Below, piece after piece: positions 15,412 to 25,527 of a DNA stretch of 64,000 nt. Below the pieces are notes generated by a model. That model did no database searches. It saw only the letters and a program-made list of their open reading frames with translations, and had not been told where the DNA came from. Numbering within the stretch: position 1 is the stretch's first letter; each line of letters starts with the position of its first letter. Source of the DNA: Treponema sp. Its GTDB lineage: Bacteria > Spirochaetota > Spirochaetia > Treponematales > Treponemataceae. The position numbers were made by a program, and so were the translations under genes. Location: positions 92,855-156,854 of the forward strand of contig JAFUYH010000004.1 in the NCBI GenBank assembly GCA_017470605.1. The letters run 5' to 3'.

Positions 15412-17925
15412 TTAAGGATTCGACCCACCATTAGCCCCAGCGTTGCGGACAACGCGGAAGCCAAGCTTATTTTCACGAGTATCAGCATATATGTCAGAGA
15501 CAGGTTCATTTTCTGATGCATCAAACTTACAACGTTGGTAATCAGTATAATAATTTTGACACCATTCATCGTATGCTCCGGAAAGCAAATCCGGATTAAT
15601 AGTCTTGATGTTCTGATATTCTGCTGTTGTTGGAAGACGATAACCATTTGCAGAAAGGTCATAGCTAAATGAGGCTGCATCTAAATCATATGTAGAAATA
15701 TCATTATGACTTTCAAGATCAGTTTGATTGTAGTAATACTTTCCAGTTCCGTCCATTGAAATATTTCCCCACGTTGTCCAAGGACTACCTGCTGCAGTTA
15801 TTTCATTATTATCACTTAAACTGTAAACAGGAGTTAAACCCTCTGCTTCACTAAGGAGATTACAATAAACAATAGCATCCAGCCATGTTACAAAATATGC
15901 AGGGGTGTTTTTCTTATCTTCCTCTGAAGTTTCAGTTGGAATCAAGGCAGAGTTGCTTTGAGCCACACCATAATATGTCATTAACTGTTCATATTCATAC
16001 TGAGTTACCATATGAGAACAAACTTCCAAATTAGGAATTGTAAGAGTTCCGGCATTATAATCGTTGTCATTTTCAACAGTGCCTACATGGTTGTCCGTTG
16101 AAAATGTACCACCAGTAACAGTTACAAAATCATCAGAGTTAGAGCTACTACCGTTACCCCCACTTCCACCTGTAGAACCAACATACACAGGGCGAATAGG
16201 ATGCTTTTCCCATTCATCAGTAGTTGTTGTTTTTATGATTTCTGTCTCAATTGGCTCATATTGATCTACGAAGAAGAAACAATAAGCGTTTTGATCTCTT
16301 CCTCCATAGGAATCTCCATAATAGGTTGAAGACCATAAATAAACATCATTGTTATCAGCCGGAATAAAAATATGTGGCTCCGTATTAACGTCATAACCAT
16401 CTCTTTTATACTCTTCAATGTTATTTAATCCACAACCCGCTAAAATATCTTTATCGTTTTCATTTTTTGCTTTGAAAGCAATATAACCACTAACTCCACT
16501 TCCATTATAAGATGTAACAGGCTCAAAATAACAATAATTATAGAGTTCTTCAAATTGTTCTTTTGTTGGCATACACCAATCAGCACCAAAATTAATTGTT
16601 GCCAAATCATTTTCAGAAGGCATAGTATCACCAGCTGAAAGTTGAGTTAAATCAACACCGCCGTCCATCCATTCATATTGAGTACCAATATCCGTCACAC
16701 TAGTAGCCCCCACATTCATATTAGCCCACAAAGTACCGCTTGGAAGGCCCAGATTTACATAAGCTAAGCCATCAGGGGTACCAGAACTATTTCCACCGCC
16801 CCCCTGTGCAACAAAATTAGCATATAACTCAAGGTCGCCGATAGAGCCCTGTGTTATTTGTGTAATTTTGTTTTCGTTTGTGAATTCGCTGGATTTGTAC
16901 CAAGCATCAAAAGTATAACCAGGGAGGGAAGGTGTTGGCAGAATAAAGGTTTCTGATTTTCGTGAATAAACGGAAGGCAAGACTGTGGTGGCCGGGTCAA
17001 AGGTGAGACTTTCCAATTCAGTAGCATCGAAACCCGCAGTACCTTCCCAATAACTATAAGTAATAGTATATAATTCATCCAAATCCAAATTGAGTGTTTT
17101 TTTGGTGGTGAAATTGTTTTCGACACGAACAGTATTTTCTACAGTATTTATTGGTTCATCAAATCCGTCCTGAAAGAACTCAAAAAGAAGATAATACTTT
17201 CCGGCTGTAACACCACCACTTGAGCTTGAAGAAGTGTTGGCAGTTTTGAAATTGATTCTTTTATAAGTTTCTCCTTCCACAGTACTGATAGGATTTTTGG
17301 TATCTGTCGGTGTATAGGTTTTTGTAATCCTGGCAGTTGTCGAAGTTGATTTTTCTTTTAAGGTTGCGACAACTCTATCAGCGTTTCCGGTAAAATCAAC
17401 TGTAATATCAATAATACCGTAAGGATATGAACTTGTGTTTGTCGTAGCTAGAGTAAAACTGAGTGCATGTGTCATTCCAGGTTTGACTTCTACAGTTGTC
17501 ATTCCAGAAAATTCAAAATCATATAGTGTTGCATAAAGAATAAAATTCCAGACTCCAGGAGTGATTTCAAATGTTTTGGTACATAAATCTTCGTATGAGG
17601 TTGCCTTTGGATTATAAAGACCAAAAAGAGTAGTGTAATCAGTTGGTTTTGTAGTTGGAGTGACTTTGTTAGTTTCCATTCCTTTAATGTAAAGAGCGGT
17701 CAGATCATCACGGTTATAAACAGGATTAATTGTTCTAGACTCATTTTCAAAGTTGATATCACCAAAGGTTATATAAGTTTTTCCATCCTCAGAAGGTCTT
17801 GTTGTAACAGCAGGAGTATTAGTTGAATTTTCTGCAAGAGACAGATTTTCAATTTTACTAAGAGAGTTTTCGCAGGAAATAAATAAAAGAGAAACAAGTG
17901 ATATTAATAATATGATTTTTTTCAT
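15412..17925 (-). CDS. Surface lipoprotein with Listeria-Bacteroides repeat, Fibrobacter-type paralogous domain and FGE/SUMF1 domain
   Basis: 837 residues. Lipobox LLFISC (Cys about 19). Residues about 40-310 form an unrecognised beta-rich region; about 320-375 is a Listeria-Bacteroides (InlB B-type) repeat ending GYTFDAWYKS...ELYANF; about 385-580 resembles the Fibrobacter succinogenes major paralogous domain (DGLAYVNLGLPSGTLWAN, WCMPTKEQFEELYNYC); about 600-837 is a formylglycine-generating-enzyme-like domain (TPAYFVTWLDAIVYCN, GYRLPTTAEYQ, LGFRVVRN). In spirochaetes such FGE folds are usually binding modules rather than enzymes. Last gene of a three-lipoprotein operon, 12 bp after the previous one. 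Likely outer-surface adhesin or glycan-binding protein. Confidence 0.85.
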   Translation of the reverse strand: MKKIILLISLVSLLFISCENSLSKIENLSLAENSTNTPAVTTRPSEDGKTYITFGDINFENESRTINPVYNRDDLTALYIKGMETNKVTPTTKPTDYTTLFGLYNPKATSYEDLCTKTFEITPGVWNFILYATLYDFEFSGMTTVEVKPGMTHALSFTLATTNTSSYPYGIIDITVDFTGNADRVVATLKEKSTSTTARITKTYTPTDTKNPISTVEGETYKRINFKTANTSSSSSGGVTAGKYYLLFEFFQDGFDEPINTVENTVRVENNFTTKKTLNLDLDELYTITYSYWEGTAGFDATELESLTFDPATTVLPSVYSRKSETFILPTPSLPGYTFDAWYKSSEFTNENKITQITQGSIGDLELYANFVAQGGGGNSSGTPDGLAYVNLGLPSGTLWANMNVGATSVTDIGTQYEWMDGGVDLTQLSAGDTMPSENDLATINFGADWCMPTKEQFEELYNYCYFEPVTSYNGSGVSGYIAFKAKNENDKDILAGCGLNNIEEYKRDGYDVNTEPHIFIPADNNDVYLWSSTYYGDSYGGRDQNAYCFFFVDQYEPIETEIIKTTTTDEWEKHPIRPVYVGSTGGSGGNGSSSNSDDFVTVTGGTFSTDNHVGTVENDNDYNAGTLTIPNLEVCSHMVTQYEYEQLMTYYGVAQSNSALIPTETSEEDKKNTPAYFVTWLDAIVYCNLLSEAEGLTPVYSLSDNNEITAAGSPWTTWGNISMDGTGKYYYNQTDLESHNDISTYDLDAASFSYDLSANGYRLPTTAEYQNIKTINPDLLSGAYDEWCQNYYTDYQRCKFDASENEPVSDIYADTRENKLGFRVVRNAGANGGSNP

Positions 17926-17937
17926 TTTATCCTTCTC

Positions 17938-20900
17938 CTATTCTGTTACCGTAATCTGAGCGAAGTAGGAATCTTCGTTTCCACTGTCATCCGCTGCAAT
18001 AAGTGAAATTATATAAGTTGCTCCAACAGCCCAATTTGTAGTGTCTACAGTTAAGCTTGATGTTTCAGACTTAAGAGTACCATCCACCTTCCATTTGTAA
18101 GTTGTATATCCTGAAGAAGTAACAGTAAAGGTAAGAGGTGTGCCTTTGTTTATAGTGGCAATATCTGTAATTGGCGAACTACCATCTGTTACAGAAACTT
18201 CAATATCGGAATCTGTTCCAGTATCAATAGTAATAGTGTAGCCATAACCAAGGTAATGCCAGATAACAGGACGATTAGGATCTATAGGTTCAATATTAGA
18301 AATAATTGTTTCCTGTGTTGGTACACCATTTTTCGTTAGTGAAGGGAAACTTATATTAGCTTTTTGAGACTCTGAGCCCATGTAATAAACATGTCTAAGA
18401 GAGTCACAGCCATCAAAGTTACTATATATGGTCTTAAGGCTTACAGGAATTGTTATAGTTTCCAGACTACTACAATTCTTAAAGAGATTACCATTATTAT
18501 TTAAATCTAAGCGCATAGAACTAAGATTATTAGGGAATACAAAATCTTTAAGCTTTTCACAGCCTTCAAAAGAAGGCATTGAATCACCCCAGCCTGTTGT
18601 TTTACTTAAGTCTAGAGAAAGGCGGAATTCAGAATCCTTTGATTCCAGTGCTGTTAGAACAGTCTGGGCAAGGTCTCGGGTAATGGCTCCGCCAACACGT
18701 ACAGTTCCACTTTCTGTCATAGCTTCAATGTACCTTGCTAAATCACCTTCCCAGGTATCCGCTTCTATAAGATAGCAGCCATTTGGAAGGTTTCCATCTG
18801 TAAGAATCATATGAGGAGTATGTTGATTTCCATCTGAATCGGTAATAATTGGTTGTGCTATTTCAAATTTTTTATATGCATCTGCTAGTGTTGTTTCTGA
18901 GCCTTCGCCAAGCAGCAATACAGGAGCTGTTCGATTATAAGGGCTAAATGTAAGATAGTAAGAATTTAGACTAGCGTCTAAGTTTCCTGTAATTGTAATA
19001 TCAGCAGTAGCCGTTAATAAAATATCATTCTTATTGTCAGCGCCTTTTGGAATAGAAGGATTACCCTTCATTGCAAAGCCGTGCAGCCAGGAATTATAAA
19101 TAATTGCACCTCCTCCGTTTGCAGCAAAGTTGTTTTCAATAGTACCTCCACTAATTTCAACAAGCTTTCCTCCAACATAAATGCCCCCTCCATAAGCGCC
19201 AGATGCATTATAGGCAAGAGTTCCCGCACCTAAGAAAGTTTTTCCATAACCGTTACTTCCCGTACTGTAGATTGCTCCACCACCATAACTATCTGAAGAA
19301 CCTGTTCCTGTTGCGTAGTTATAATATATACCGCCATTTGCTGTATAGCTTGCATCCACACTTCCATCCGGTTTAAAGCCGACATAAAGGTTCCCGTTAC
19401 TATTTGAAATACCTCCGCCATTTCTAGCAGTATTACCATAAGCAGTGGCAGTTGCTGCAGTGCTTGCTGTCTTGTCACCGATGATAGCCTTACTATAAAT
19501 ATAACAATCGCTTACATTATAAATTCCGCCACCATAACCAGTTGCTGTATTATTATTTATCTGTCCAGCAGACATTAAAAATCTTCCGGTGGTCTTATTA
19601 CTAATACCACCGCCAGAAGATGCAGTGTTGTTTAAAATCTTAGCATTTTCACCGCACATTTCAACAAGACCATAATTTACAATACCGCCGCCTTCACCGC
19701 TTGTACCATTGTACTTTATAGTTCCGCTTTTATAATAAACTGTACAGTTTTTATCATTATAAATACCACCGCCAGAGGAAGCACTATTAGCATAAATGCC
19801 GCCGGTCAAAGTTTCTTCTACAGGAGTAACGCCATCTGTATCAAAGCCCCTGTAACAAAGATAAAGCTTAGCTTCAATGGTGTTATCAGAATTATATGTT
19901 CCATTGTAAATACCAGCACCATAGATACTATAGTTAGCGTTTATTCGTGTGTCGTCAGAAGGATTTGAGTAATTATATATATAAGAATCCGATGAACTGC
20001 CGTTAGCAGCTTGTGTAGCATTCTGATTACCAATTACAGCAGAGCCATACACGAATAATGTTCCTTCATTACGAACTCCACCACCGCAGCCATTGGCCCC
20101 TTGATTATTTCCAATAATGCGGACTCCGTCACCAAGCATTACTGTTGCCCCTTGTGCAATATATAGGCCACCCCTACCTTTGGTAATTTCAAGATTTATT
20201 ATTGTTACAGGAACAGTAGTGTCAATTTTGACTGCAAAACCTGCTAAACCTGAACTTGATTGCCAGCCTTTGTCAATTCTATCTTGAGGAAGATTATTTG
20301 CATCAAGCCCGTTTTTTCCTTCAAGAGTAATAGATTTAGCATAATTTAAGGTAACATCGGCTGGAACAGAACTTTGTCCATAAGTGTTAGTTCCCTCATG
20401 TGGTCCCGTAACATTACCGGCAATATAAATCGTCCACTCTGCATCTGGAGCTCCAAGTTCAATAATCTTTTCGCAGGCTTTGTCTATGCTTTCAAAAGGA
20501 TTGTCCAGTGAGCCGTCGCCACTTGTGTCATCACCCACACCAGAAACATAAAGCTTGGCTTCAATAAAACTTGCTACCAGAGTTATATCGCCATATGTGT
20601 TTCTGTCAATTTTTTGAATTAAATCGCCGCTGCCATTCTTTTGCCAGCCCTGGAAAATATAACCAGATTTTGTTATGGTTGGTAAATCAAACTCACTGAG
20701 TTTTGAATAAGATGATATTAAAAGCCCGCTTGCTACATCATCATCTGTAACACTTTCAGAGCCATCTTTATAAGTAATTGTATAAATTGCATTTAAGTCC
20801 AAATTAATATCTGCTTTGGCTATCTGGCCCGCAGTAATTACTAAATAACTTTCATAATGATTTAATAAAATATCTGCTGCCCCGGATGAAGTTCCCGAGC

Positions 20901-21591
20901 TTCCATAAAACTCAAAAGAAAGAAGATATTTTCCAGAAGGAAGGCGCTCGGCTTCATTTGTAAGTGACCTTGTAAAATCACACTTTTTTCCATTCTCTAC
21001 GAAAGATACAACAAGATTTTCTCTATTTATAAGCGTTGTTCCGCCTGCTCCCTGCAAACTCTGCAGGCTAACCAAAGCCTTTTCCACAGTTGTCTGCGCA
21101 AAGGTAAAACTTATTTCACATCCGCCAAAGTCTTCCACTGCTTTAAGATTAAAGCTAACCGTGTTTGTACCTTCACTTTTTACTGTATAAGATTTTGTAT
21201 CAGAAAAAAGCAGTCCATTGTATTCTGCCGATAGTGTAAAATCCCAAAATCCGCTGTTTACAGTAATTACAGAATCTAAATGCTCCAAACTGTCTGCAGT
21301 TAAAAGCTCTTCTTCTTCACTTGAAGAAAAATACTTTCCCTTCAAAACTACATCTGTAAATTCTTTTTTTGTAAAATCTTCCGCCTTAATTGTTCGGCTT
21401 TTATTTTTTGGTACATTTTTTCCACTATTGCTAACCTTTATATAAAGAGTAGCCTTTTTACCTTCATTACTTCCGTTTTCATTCTCATCCAATTTTGAAG
21501 AAGAAAACCAGGTACAAGAACTTGTTATAAACACCATTCCCCAAATTAATAATGAAAGAAGATTTTTTATCTCACTTTTTGCTTTGTTCAT
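17938..21591 (-). CDS. Giant surface lipoprotein with beta-helix (PMP-like) repeats and leucine-rich segment
   Basis: About 1217 residues from the ATG at 21591, chosen because GGGGTGG lies 7 bp upstream. Lipobox VFITSSC near residue 26. A Listeria-Bacteroides repeat ends in GYIFQGWQKN (about 330). Residues about 350-900 form a right-handed beta-helix with many GGGIYN/GGGISN/GGGIVN turns and NNTA motifs, as in polymorphic outer-membrane proteins. About 1000-1100 is a BspA-type leucine-rich stretch (FEGCEKLKDFVFPNNL, FKNCSSLETITIP). The C-terminus is an Ig/PKD-like domain ending SYFAQITVTE. Middle gene of the lipoprotein operon. Predicted role: adhesion or glycan contact at the surface. Confidence 0.85.
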   Translation of the reverse strand: MNKAKSEIKNLLSLLIWGMVFITSSCTWFSSSKLDENENGSNEGKKATLYIKVSNSGKNVPKNKSRTIKAEDFTKKEFTDVVLKGKYFSSSEEEELLTADSLEHLDSVITVNSGFWDFTLSAEYNGLLFSDTKSYTVKSEGTNTVSFNLKAVEDFGGCEISFTFAQTTVEKALVSLQSLQGAGGTTLINRENLVVSFVENGKKCDFTRSLTNEAERLPSGKYLLSFEFYGSSGTSSGAADILLNHYESYLVITAGQIAKADINLDLNAIYTITYKDGSESVTDDDVASGLLISSYSKLSEFDLPTITKSGYIFQGWQKNGSGDLIQKIDRNTYGDITLVASFIEAKLYVSGVGDDTSGDGSLDNPFESIDKACEKIIELGAPDAEWTIYIAGNVTGPHEGTNTYGQSSVPADVTLNYAKSITLEGKNGLDANNLPQDRIDKGWQSSSGLAGFAVKIDTTVPVTIINLEITKGRGGLYIAQGATVMLGDGVRIIGNNQGANGCGGGVRNEGTLFVYGSAVIGNQNATQAANGSSSDSYIYNYSNPSDDTRINANYSIYGAGIYNGTYNSDNTIEAKLYLCYRGFDTDGVTPVEETLTGGIYANSASSGGGIYNDKNCTVYYKSGTIKYNGTSGEGGGIVNYGLVEMCGENAKILNNTASSGGGISNKTTGRFLMSAGQINNNTATGYGGGIYNVSDCYIYSKAIIGDKTASTAATATAYGNTARNGGGISNSNGNLYVGFKPDGSVDASYTANGGIYYNYATGTGSSDSYGGGAIYSTGSNGYGKTFLGAGTLAYNASGAYGGGIYVGGKLVEISGGTIENNFAANGGGAIIYNSWLHGFAMKGNPSIPKGADNKNDILLTATADITITGNLDASLNSYYLTFSPYNRTAPVLLLGEGSETTLADAYKKFEIAQPIITDSDGNQHTPHMILTDGNLPNGCYLIEADTWEGDLARYIEAMTESGTVRVGGAITRDLAQTVLTALESKDSEFRLSLDLSKTTGWGDSMPSFEGCEKLKDFVFPNNLSSMRLDLNNNGNLFKNCSSLETITIPVSLKTIYSNFDGCDSLRHVYYMGSESQKANISFPSLTKNGVPTQETIISNIEPIDPNRPVIWHYLGYGYTITIDTGTDSDIEVSVTDGSSPITDIATINKGTPLTFTVTSSGYTTYKWKVDGTLKSETSSLTVDTTNWAVGATYIISLIAADDSGNEDSYFAQITVTE

Positions 21592-21604
21592 AACATTCCA
21601 CCCC

Positions 21605-23446
21605 TTACTCAATTACTTTTACCTGTGCTGTATAAGAGTGATCCAGGTCACCTTCTTCTTTGTGTGCCAGCAATACAATAGCAAAAATGCTGCCTACAGG
21701 AGCCTGACTAAATGGCTCTTCTGCAAGGTTCAAGGTATAACTTGAAGCAGCTCCACTTGAAACTTCTTCGCCGTCTACCGTCCAGGTATATGAATCATAA
21801 CCGGCTTCTACTGTAAAGACGATGGAAGAACCTTCCTTTGCCTCAATGACTTGTGGGTTTGTGCCTTTATCACTTTCACCAGCATCACTAATCTGCTTTA
21901 CATTCACATTAACTTCACCAACAGCCTCTGGCAAATTAACTTCTATGCATGATTCTGTTTCAGCAACGTCTGTTACTTTTATCAGCTCAATCTTTTCAAT
22001 AATCAGAGTCCAGTCGTCGCCCCATACCATGTTATCTGTCCAGGCTCCTTCCTCGGCAAATGAAAGATTCTGGAACTCCACGGCAGTAGGAACAAAAGAC
22101 TTAACCTCAGCTCCTGGGTCATAAGATTCCGCATAAGTACACAAATCGGCAAGGCTTACTTGAATTGTATAAGATTGGTCTGCATTTTCCAGAAGCACAT
22201 CTTTTTCAATTATAGAATGAATATCATCTACCTGCTCTTCATTATTATCAATTCTTGTGTAGAAAGGACGATGACCATGAATACCAAAGCGCATTCCATA
22301 CTGATTAGGATTTTTTCCCCTAACTGTAACGCTTATAACATCATAATCTGTAAGCTTTTCAAATTCCCAATATGCGGCAGCCCAACCACTATCATTTCCA
22401 TTTTGAGCAAATTCCTTTGATGTCCACTTAATAGAATTATGCCCAATGCTATAATCAGGCTCGTTATTTATATTTCTAAGCAGTTCTATCTTTTCATCAA
22501 CATAAGAATCTTTTGAATAATCTATAGCTAGAGCAGAATCTTTTACCAGCTCAATTTTTTCAATTTCAAAAGAAAAATCCTTTTCCCAACCATTCTGACC
22601 ATTTTCTGTAGCCCACTTGTTTTGAATTAAAAGCTGGCTATAGCCCTTACCTTGAGGAATAAGCATTTCAAAAGAGGATGATTCAACCAGCACATCCTGC
22701 CTGTCTCCTCCATAAGTTCTGTAGCCCCCTCTCTTTGTAAAGAAAGCAATTACATTTTCTTCATCATTTTTTAGCTTTGTACCTTTATAAGTGATTATTG
22801 CTTTTTGATAATCTGCTATCTTAATATCCTTGTCTGCAGGCTCCCAAACAAAGCCTTCGTGATTCTTAGCTTTATTAAAAGAAATTTCATTTGTTTCTAA
22901 TGGGATTGGTCTTCCGTCTGCATCATCCCATTCGATGGTAAAGGTTGGTCTTTCTACGGTATAAGCCTTATCACTTTTTGTGACAATGTTATAGTCAATT
23001 ACTTCTTCCGGCTCTTCATCAACATCATCACCATTATCTTTATCATCAGAAAGAACTTTCTTAAGTGTGAGTGAAAGGACGTTTCTTCCTTCTTTAATTA
23101 TCTCCTTTTCAGATTTACCTGAATAAAGCACTTTCTTTACATTTTCTTCTTCAACAAAAATTTCTGCCTGAGCATAAAGCTCTAGCCCAAGAGGAATTCC
23201 TTCAAAAGTAAATTCTACATTCTTACTGGAAGCATCCACATCTTTTATATCTGATTGTTCAACGCCGTCTGTGCCAATCAGCTCAACGGAAATTTTAAGA
23301 TTTTCCATATCGCTTAAAGCCAAACGTGCCATGTTTAATTGAAAGTTAATTTCTGCATTTGATGAAGATTCAAGATGAGAACACGCTGCAAAAATCAAAA
23401 GCAGACCAGCAAATCCTGCCGCTTTAATTTTTGAATTGAAGTTCAT
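21605..23446 (-). CDS. Surface lipoprotein with Ig/PKD-like C-terminal domain
   Basis: About 613 residues from the ATG at 23446 (GGAG 8 bp upstream). Signal sequence AAGFAGLLLIFAACS with lipobox Cys about 22. Two related central segments (about 220-310 and 340-490) each contain a beta-sandwich-like pattern and the phrase WTLIIEKIELIKV or FSFEIEKIELVKD, suggestive of duplicated carbohydrate-binding modules. The C-terminal 110 residues (YDSYTWTVDGEEV, ending SYTAQVKVIE) match the C-terminus of the next gene's product (YTTYKWKVDG, SYFAQITVTE), so the operon shares a domain. No catalytic motif is visible. First gene of the three-gene operon. Confidence 0.82.
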   Translation of the reverse strand: MNFNSKIKAAGFAGLLLIFAACSHLESSSNAEINFQLNMARLALSDMENLKISVELIGTDGVEQSDIKDVDASSKNVEFTFEGIPLGLELYAQAEIFVEEENVKKVLYSGKSEKEIIKEGRNVLSLTLKKVLSDDKDNGDDVDEEPEEVIDYNIVTKSDKAYTVERPTFTIEWDDADGRPIPLETNEISFNKAKNHEGFVWEPADKDIKIADYQKAIITYKGTKLKNDEENVIAFFTKRGGYRTYGGDRQDVLVESSSFEMLIPQGKGYSQLLIQNKWATENGQNGWEKDFSFEIEKIELVKDSALAIDYSKDSYVDEKIELLRNINNEPDYSIGHNSIKWTSKEFAQNGNDSGWAAAYWEFEKLTDYDVISVTVRGKNPNQYGMRFGIHGHRPFYTRIDNNEEQVDDIHSIIEKDVLLENADQSYTIQVSLADLCTYAESYDPGAEVKSFVPTAVEFQNLSFAEEGAWTDNMVWGDDWTLIIEKIELIKVTDVAETESCIEVNLPEAVGEVNVNVKQISDAGESDKGTNPQVIEAKEGSSIVFTVEAGYDSYTWTVDGEEVSSGAASSYTLNLAEEPFSQAPVGSIFAIVLLAHKEEGDLDHSYTAQVKVIE

Positions 23447-23482
23447 AAAGGGCTCCAAATAAAGTTGTGTTTTGATTATAAA

Positions 23483-23535
23483 ATTATAATATGAGCTCTA
23501 AACATTTGTAAATAGTGAAATCTTTCTATTATAAT
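23483..23535. promoter_or_regulatory. Divergent promoters of the lipoprotein operon and TatD-like gene
   Basis: Minus strand: TTTACA (23512-23507), 18 bp, TATAAT (23488-23483). Plus strand: TTGTAA (23506-23511), 18 bp, TATAAT (23530-23535). The two -35 boxes overlap, so the promoters probably compete. Confidence 0.55.
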
Positions 23536-23554
23536 AATTCAAAAAGGCATAAAG

Positions 23555-24352
23555 ATGATTATAGACTTTCACACTCACTTAGATTTTTATAGTGATAAAC
23601 AAGTACATAAAGATTTACAAAGCTTTTCGGGAGCCATTATTGCAGCTTCGGTAGATGAAAAAAGTTATCTGCGAAACTGCCAGCTTGCAAAATGGGCCGG
23701 CGAAAATACAAAAAAGAGCCTGGTAATCCCCACCTTTGGCATTCACCCAAATGCCGCCGACGAAAACGCCCCTCTTTTAGACGACCCGCAAATCATAAAA
23801 CGCTTCCAAAGCTACCTGGACCAGTCTCCAATAATTGGCGAAATCGGTATGGATTTTTGCTGGTCTGAATGTAAGGCGCAAAATCAGGAAAAAGTTTTCC
23901 GCTTCTTTCTGGACTATTGCAACAAAAATCACAAGGCCTGTGTGATTCACACAAAAGACGCTGAAGCACAAATTGCCGATATTCTTACAGATTACCCAAA
24001 CGCAAAACCAATCATTCACTGGTACGACGGCCCGGAAGATATTTTCCGCGAATTTATCCGCCGCGACTATCCGCAAACTTTTGGAGTAGAAACAATCCGT
24101 TCAGCCCATGTTCAAAATCTTCTAAAACTCACCCCGCTCCACCTTCTCCTGGCCGAAACCGACAACCCCGATTCAGAAATCTGGCTGGGTGGTACAAGAA
24201 ACGACGTTGCACTTATTCAAAAGGTTTACCAGGATTTAGCAGACCTCCTAAAAATCCCCCTGAACGACCTGGAAAAGCAGATAGAAAAAAACGCCCGCAC
24301 TTTCCTTGGGGGAAAGCTTGGTAAAATTTCCTTGACAGCACCACTTCAATAA
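23555..24352 (+). CDS. TatD-family metal-dependent hydrolase
   Basis: 265 residues, the family's usual length. Metal ligands are present: the HxH pair in IIDFHTHLDF (residues 6 and 8), Glu in GEIGMDF (about 97), His in CVIHTKDAE (about 129), His in IIHWYDGP (about 153) and Asp in LAETDNPD (about 203). Family members are cytosolic metal-dependent DNases or related amidohydrolases. It is more diverged than the second TatD in this window (40.1-40.9 kb), which keeps the HAHIG/ETGLDY consensus, so a different substrate is possible. It is followed by a lipoprotein and an S41 peptidase on the same strand. Confidence 0.88.
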   Translation: MIIDFHTHLDFYSDKQVHKDLQSFSGAIIAASVDEKSYLRNCQLAKWAGENTKKSLVIPTFGIHPNAADENAPLLDDPQIIKRFQSYLDQSPIIGEIGMDFCWSECKAQNQEKVFRFFLDYCNKNHKACVIHTKDAEAQIADILTDYPNAKPIIHWYDGPEDIFREFIRRDYPQTFGVETIRSAHVQNLLKLTPLHLLLAETDNPDSEIWLGGTRNDVALIQKVYQDLADLLKIPLNDLEKQIEKNARTFLGGKLGKISLTAPLQ

Positions 24353-24396
24353 CTCATACTAGTATGTAAGAAAAAAAATTATATAGGAGAGTTTAC

Positions 24397-25503
24397 ATGT
24401 CTAAGTTTCTCAAATCTACCTGCACTTTAGCATTATTAATCACATCATTTTCATTATTTTCTTGCTCTAGCAAGGGTGGAAAAAATCTAACGCCAGTAAA
24501 TATTCAGCCAATTGAAGTTGAAAAAGACGGCTACACCTACAAAATGGACCCCCGCCTTGAACTTTTGTTAATAGGCCTCAGACTTGCAGAAAATCCCGAT
24601 TATTATAACAACGTCTACGGCAACAACGAATATGTTTCTTCCGTAGATTCTTTTTTTGAAAAACACAAAGAACACGCCTTTGTAAAATCACTAAAGAATC
24701 TGAATAAACTAAAGGAACACCGCAACTTTGCTATTTTAGGTCTGGCAGACTTCATTTCAGAAGATTTTACTCAAATAAACTTCCCTGAAAATAAATGCCC
24801 GGCCTATATAAAAGATGTCTGGAAAAACACAAATTTCAAAAAATTAATTTCAGAAATGAACGATTTTGCCCTTACAAGCAAATACGACCGCTTTCTTTTG
24901 GTACACGATGCAGATATAAAAAAGGCCCTTTACGACGCCCGAGAATTCTTTACAGTGAATGAAGACTTTCTGCCATATTTCCAGGAACTTTTTTCTACAA
25001 AAGAAAAAGCACTTGAAATAAACTTTAGTGTATCACCACTTCTTGCAGGCCACTTTTCAATTCTCCCAGAAAACAAAACTCTTTTATACAGCCCATATTA
25101 CAATTACGATACAGGCAATGATATTTATTTTATGGATTATTATGTAGAAACCCTTTCTTACATTTATATTTATGATAACTGGGAAAAACTTTCCGCACCG
25201 GCAAATACCTACATCAAAAAGTTGTATCAGCAGACACAAAATCCTAATAAAATTACCGATTTTGTATGCCAGACTACAATCTCAAATATAATTTCTATTT
25301 CTACCATACTCAATTATGCAGAAGACCTTGCAGATGAAGATCAATACGACCAGCTAAGAAACTATATTTTCAATGAAGATGTCTACAAACCATACATGCC
25401 TTTCTATAATCAGCTTCTTGAATTTTTTGAAAATCGCCAGAACTACCAGAATTACTACGATTTCTTTGACCAGAAGATGATAGAAATACTGGAAACTCTG
25501 TAA
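24397..25503 (+). CDS. Predicted lipoprotein, DUF4932-like
   Basis: 368 residues with signal sequence LALLITSFSLFSCSS (lipobox Cys about 23). The mature part begins with a short linker and then MDPRLELLLIGLRLAENPDYYN, which resembles the start of DUF4932 proteins. No HExxH or other clear active site is seen. ATAGGAG precedes the ATG. The gene lies 24 bp upstream of the S41 peptidase and is probably co-transcribed; a periplasmic or surface partner of that peptidase is a reasonable guess, not shown. Confidence 0.7.
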   Translation: MSKFLKSTCTLALLITSFSLFSCSSKGGKNLTPVNIQPIEVEKDGYTYKMDPRLELLLIGLRLAENPDYYNNVYGNNEYVSSVDSFFEKHKEHAFVKSLKNLNKLKEHRNFAILGLADFISEDFTQINFPENKCPAYIKDVWKNTNFKKLISEMNDFALTSKYDRFLLVHDADIKKALYDAREFFTVNEDFLPYFQELFSTKEKALEINFSVSPLLAGHFSILPENKTLLYSPYYNYDTGNDIYFMDYYVETLSYIYIYDNWEKLSAPANTYIKKLYQQTQNPNKITDFVCQTTISNIISISTILNYAEDLADEDQYDQLRNYIFNEDVYKPYMPFYNQLLEFFENRQNYQNYYDFFDQKMIEILETL

Positions 25504-25527
25504 AAAAAAACTACTGCTGGAGCAAAA

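Noticed and set aside
15223..15516. Plus-strand frame of 97 codons
   Set aside because: Low-complexity, antisense to the lipoprotein gene end and the terminator region, no ribosome-binding site.
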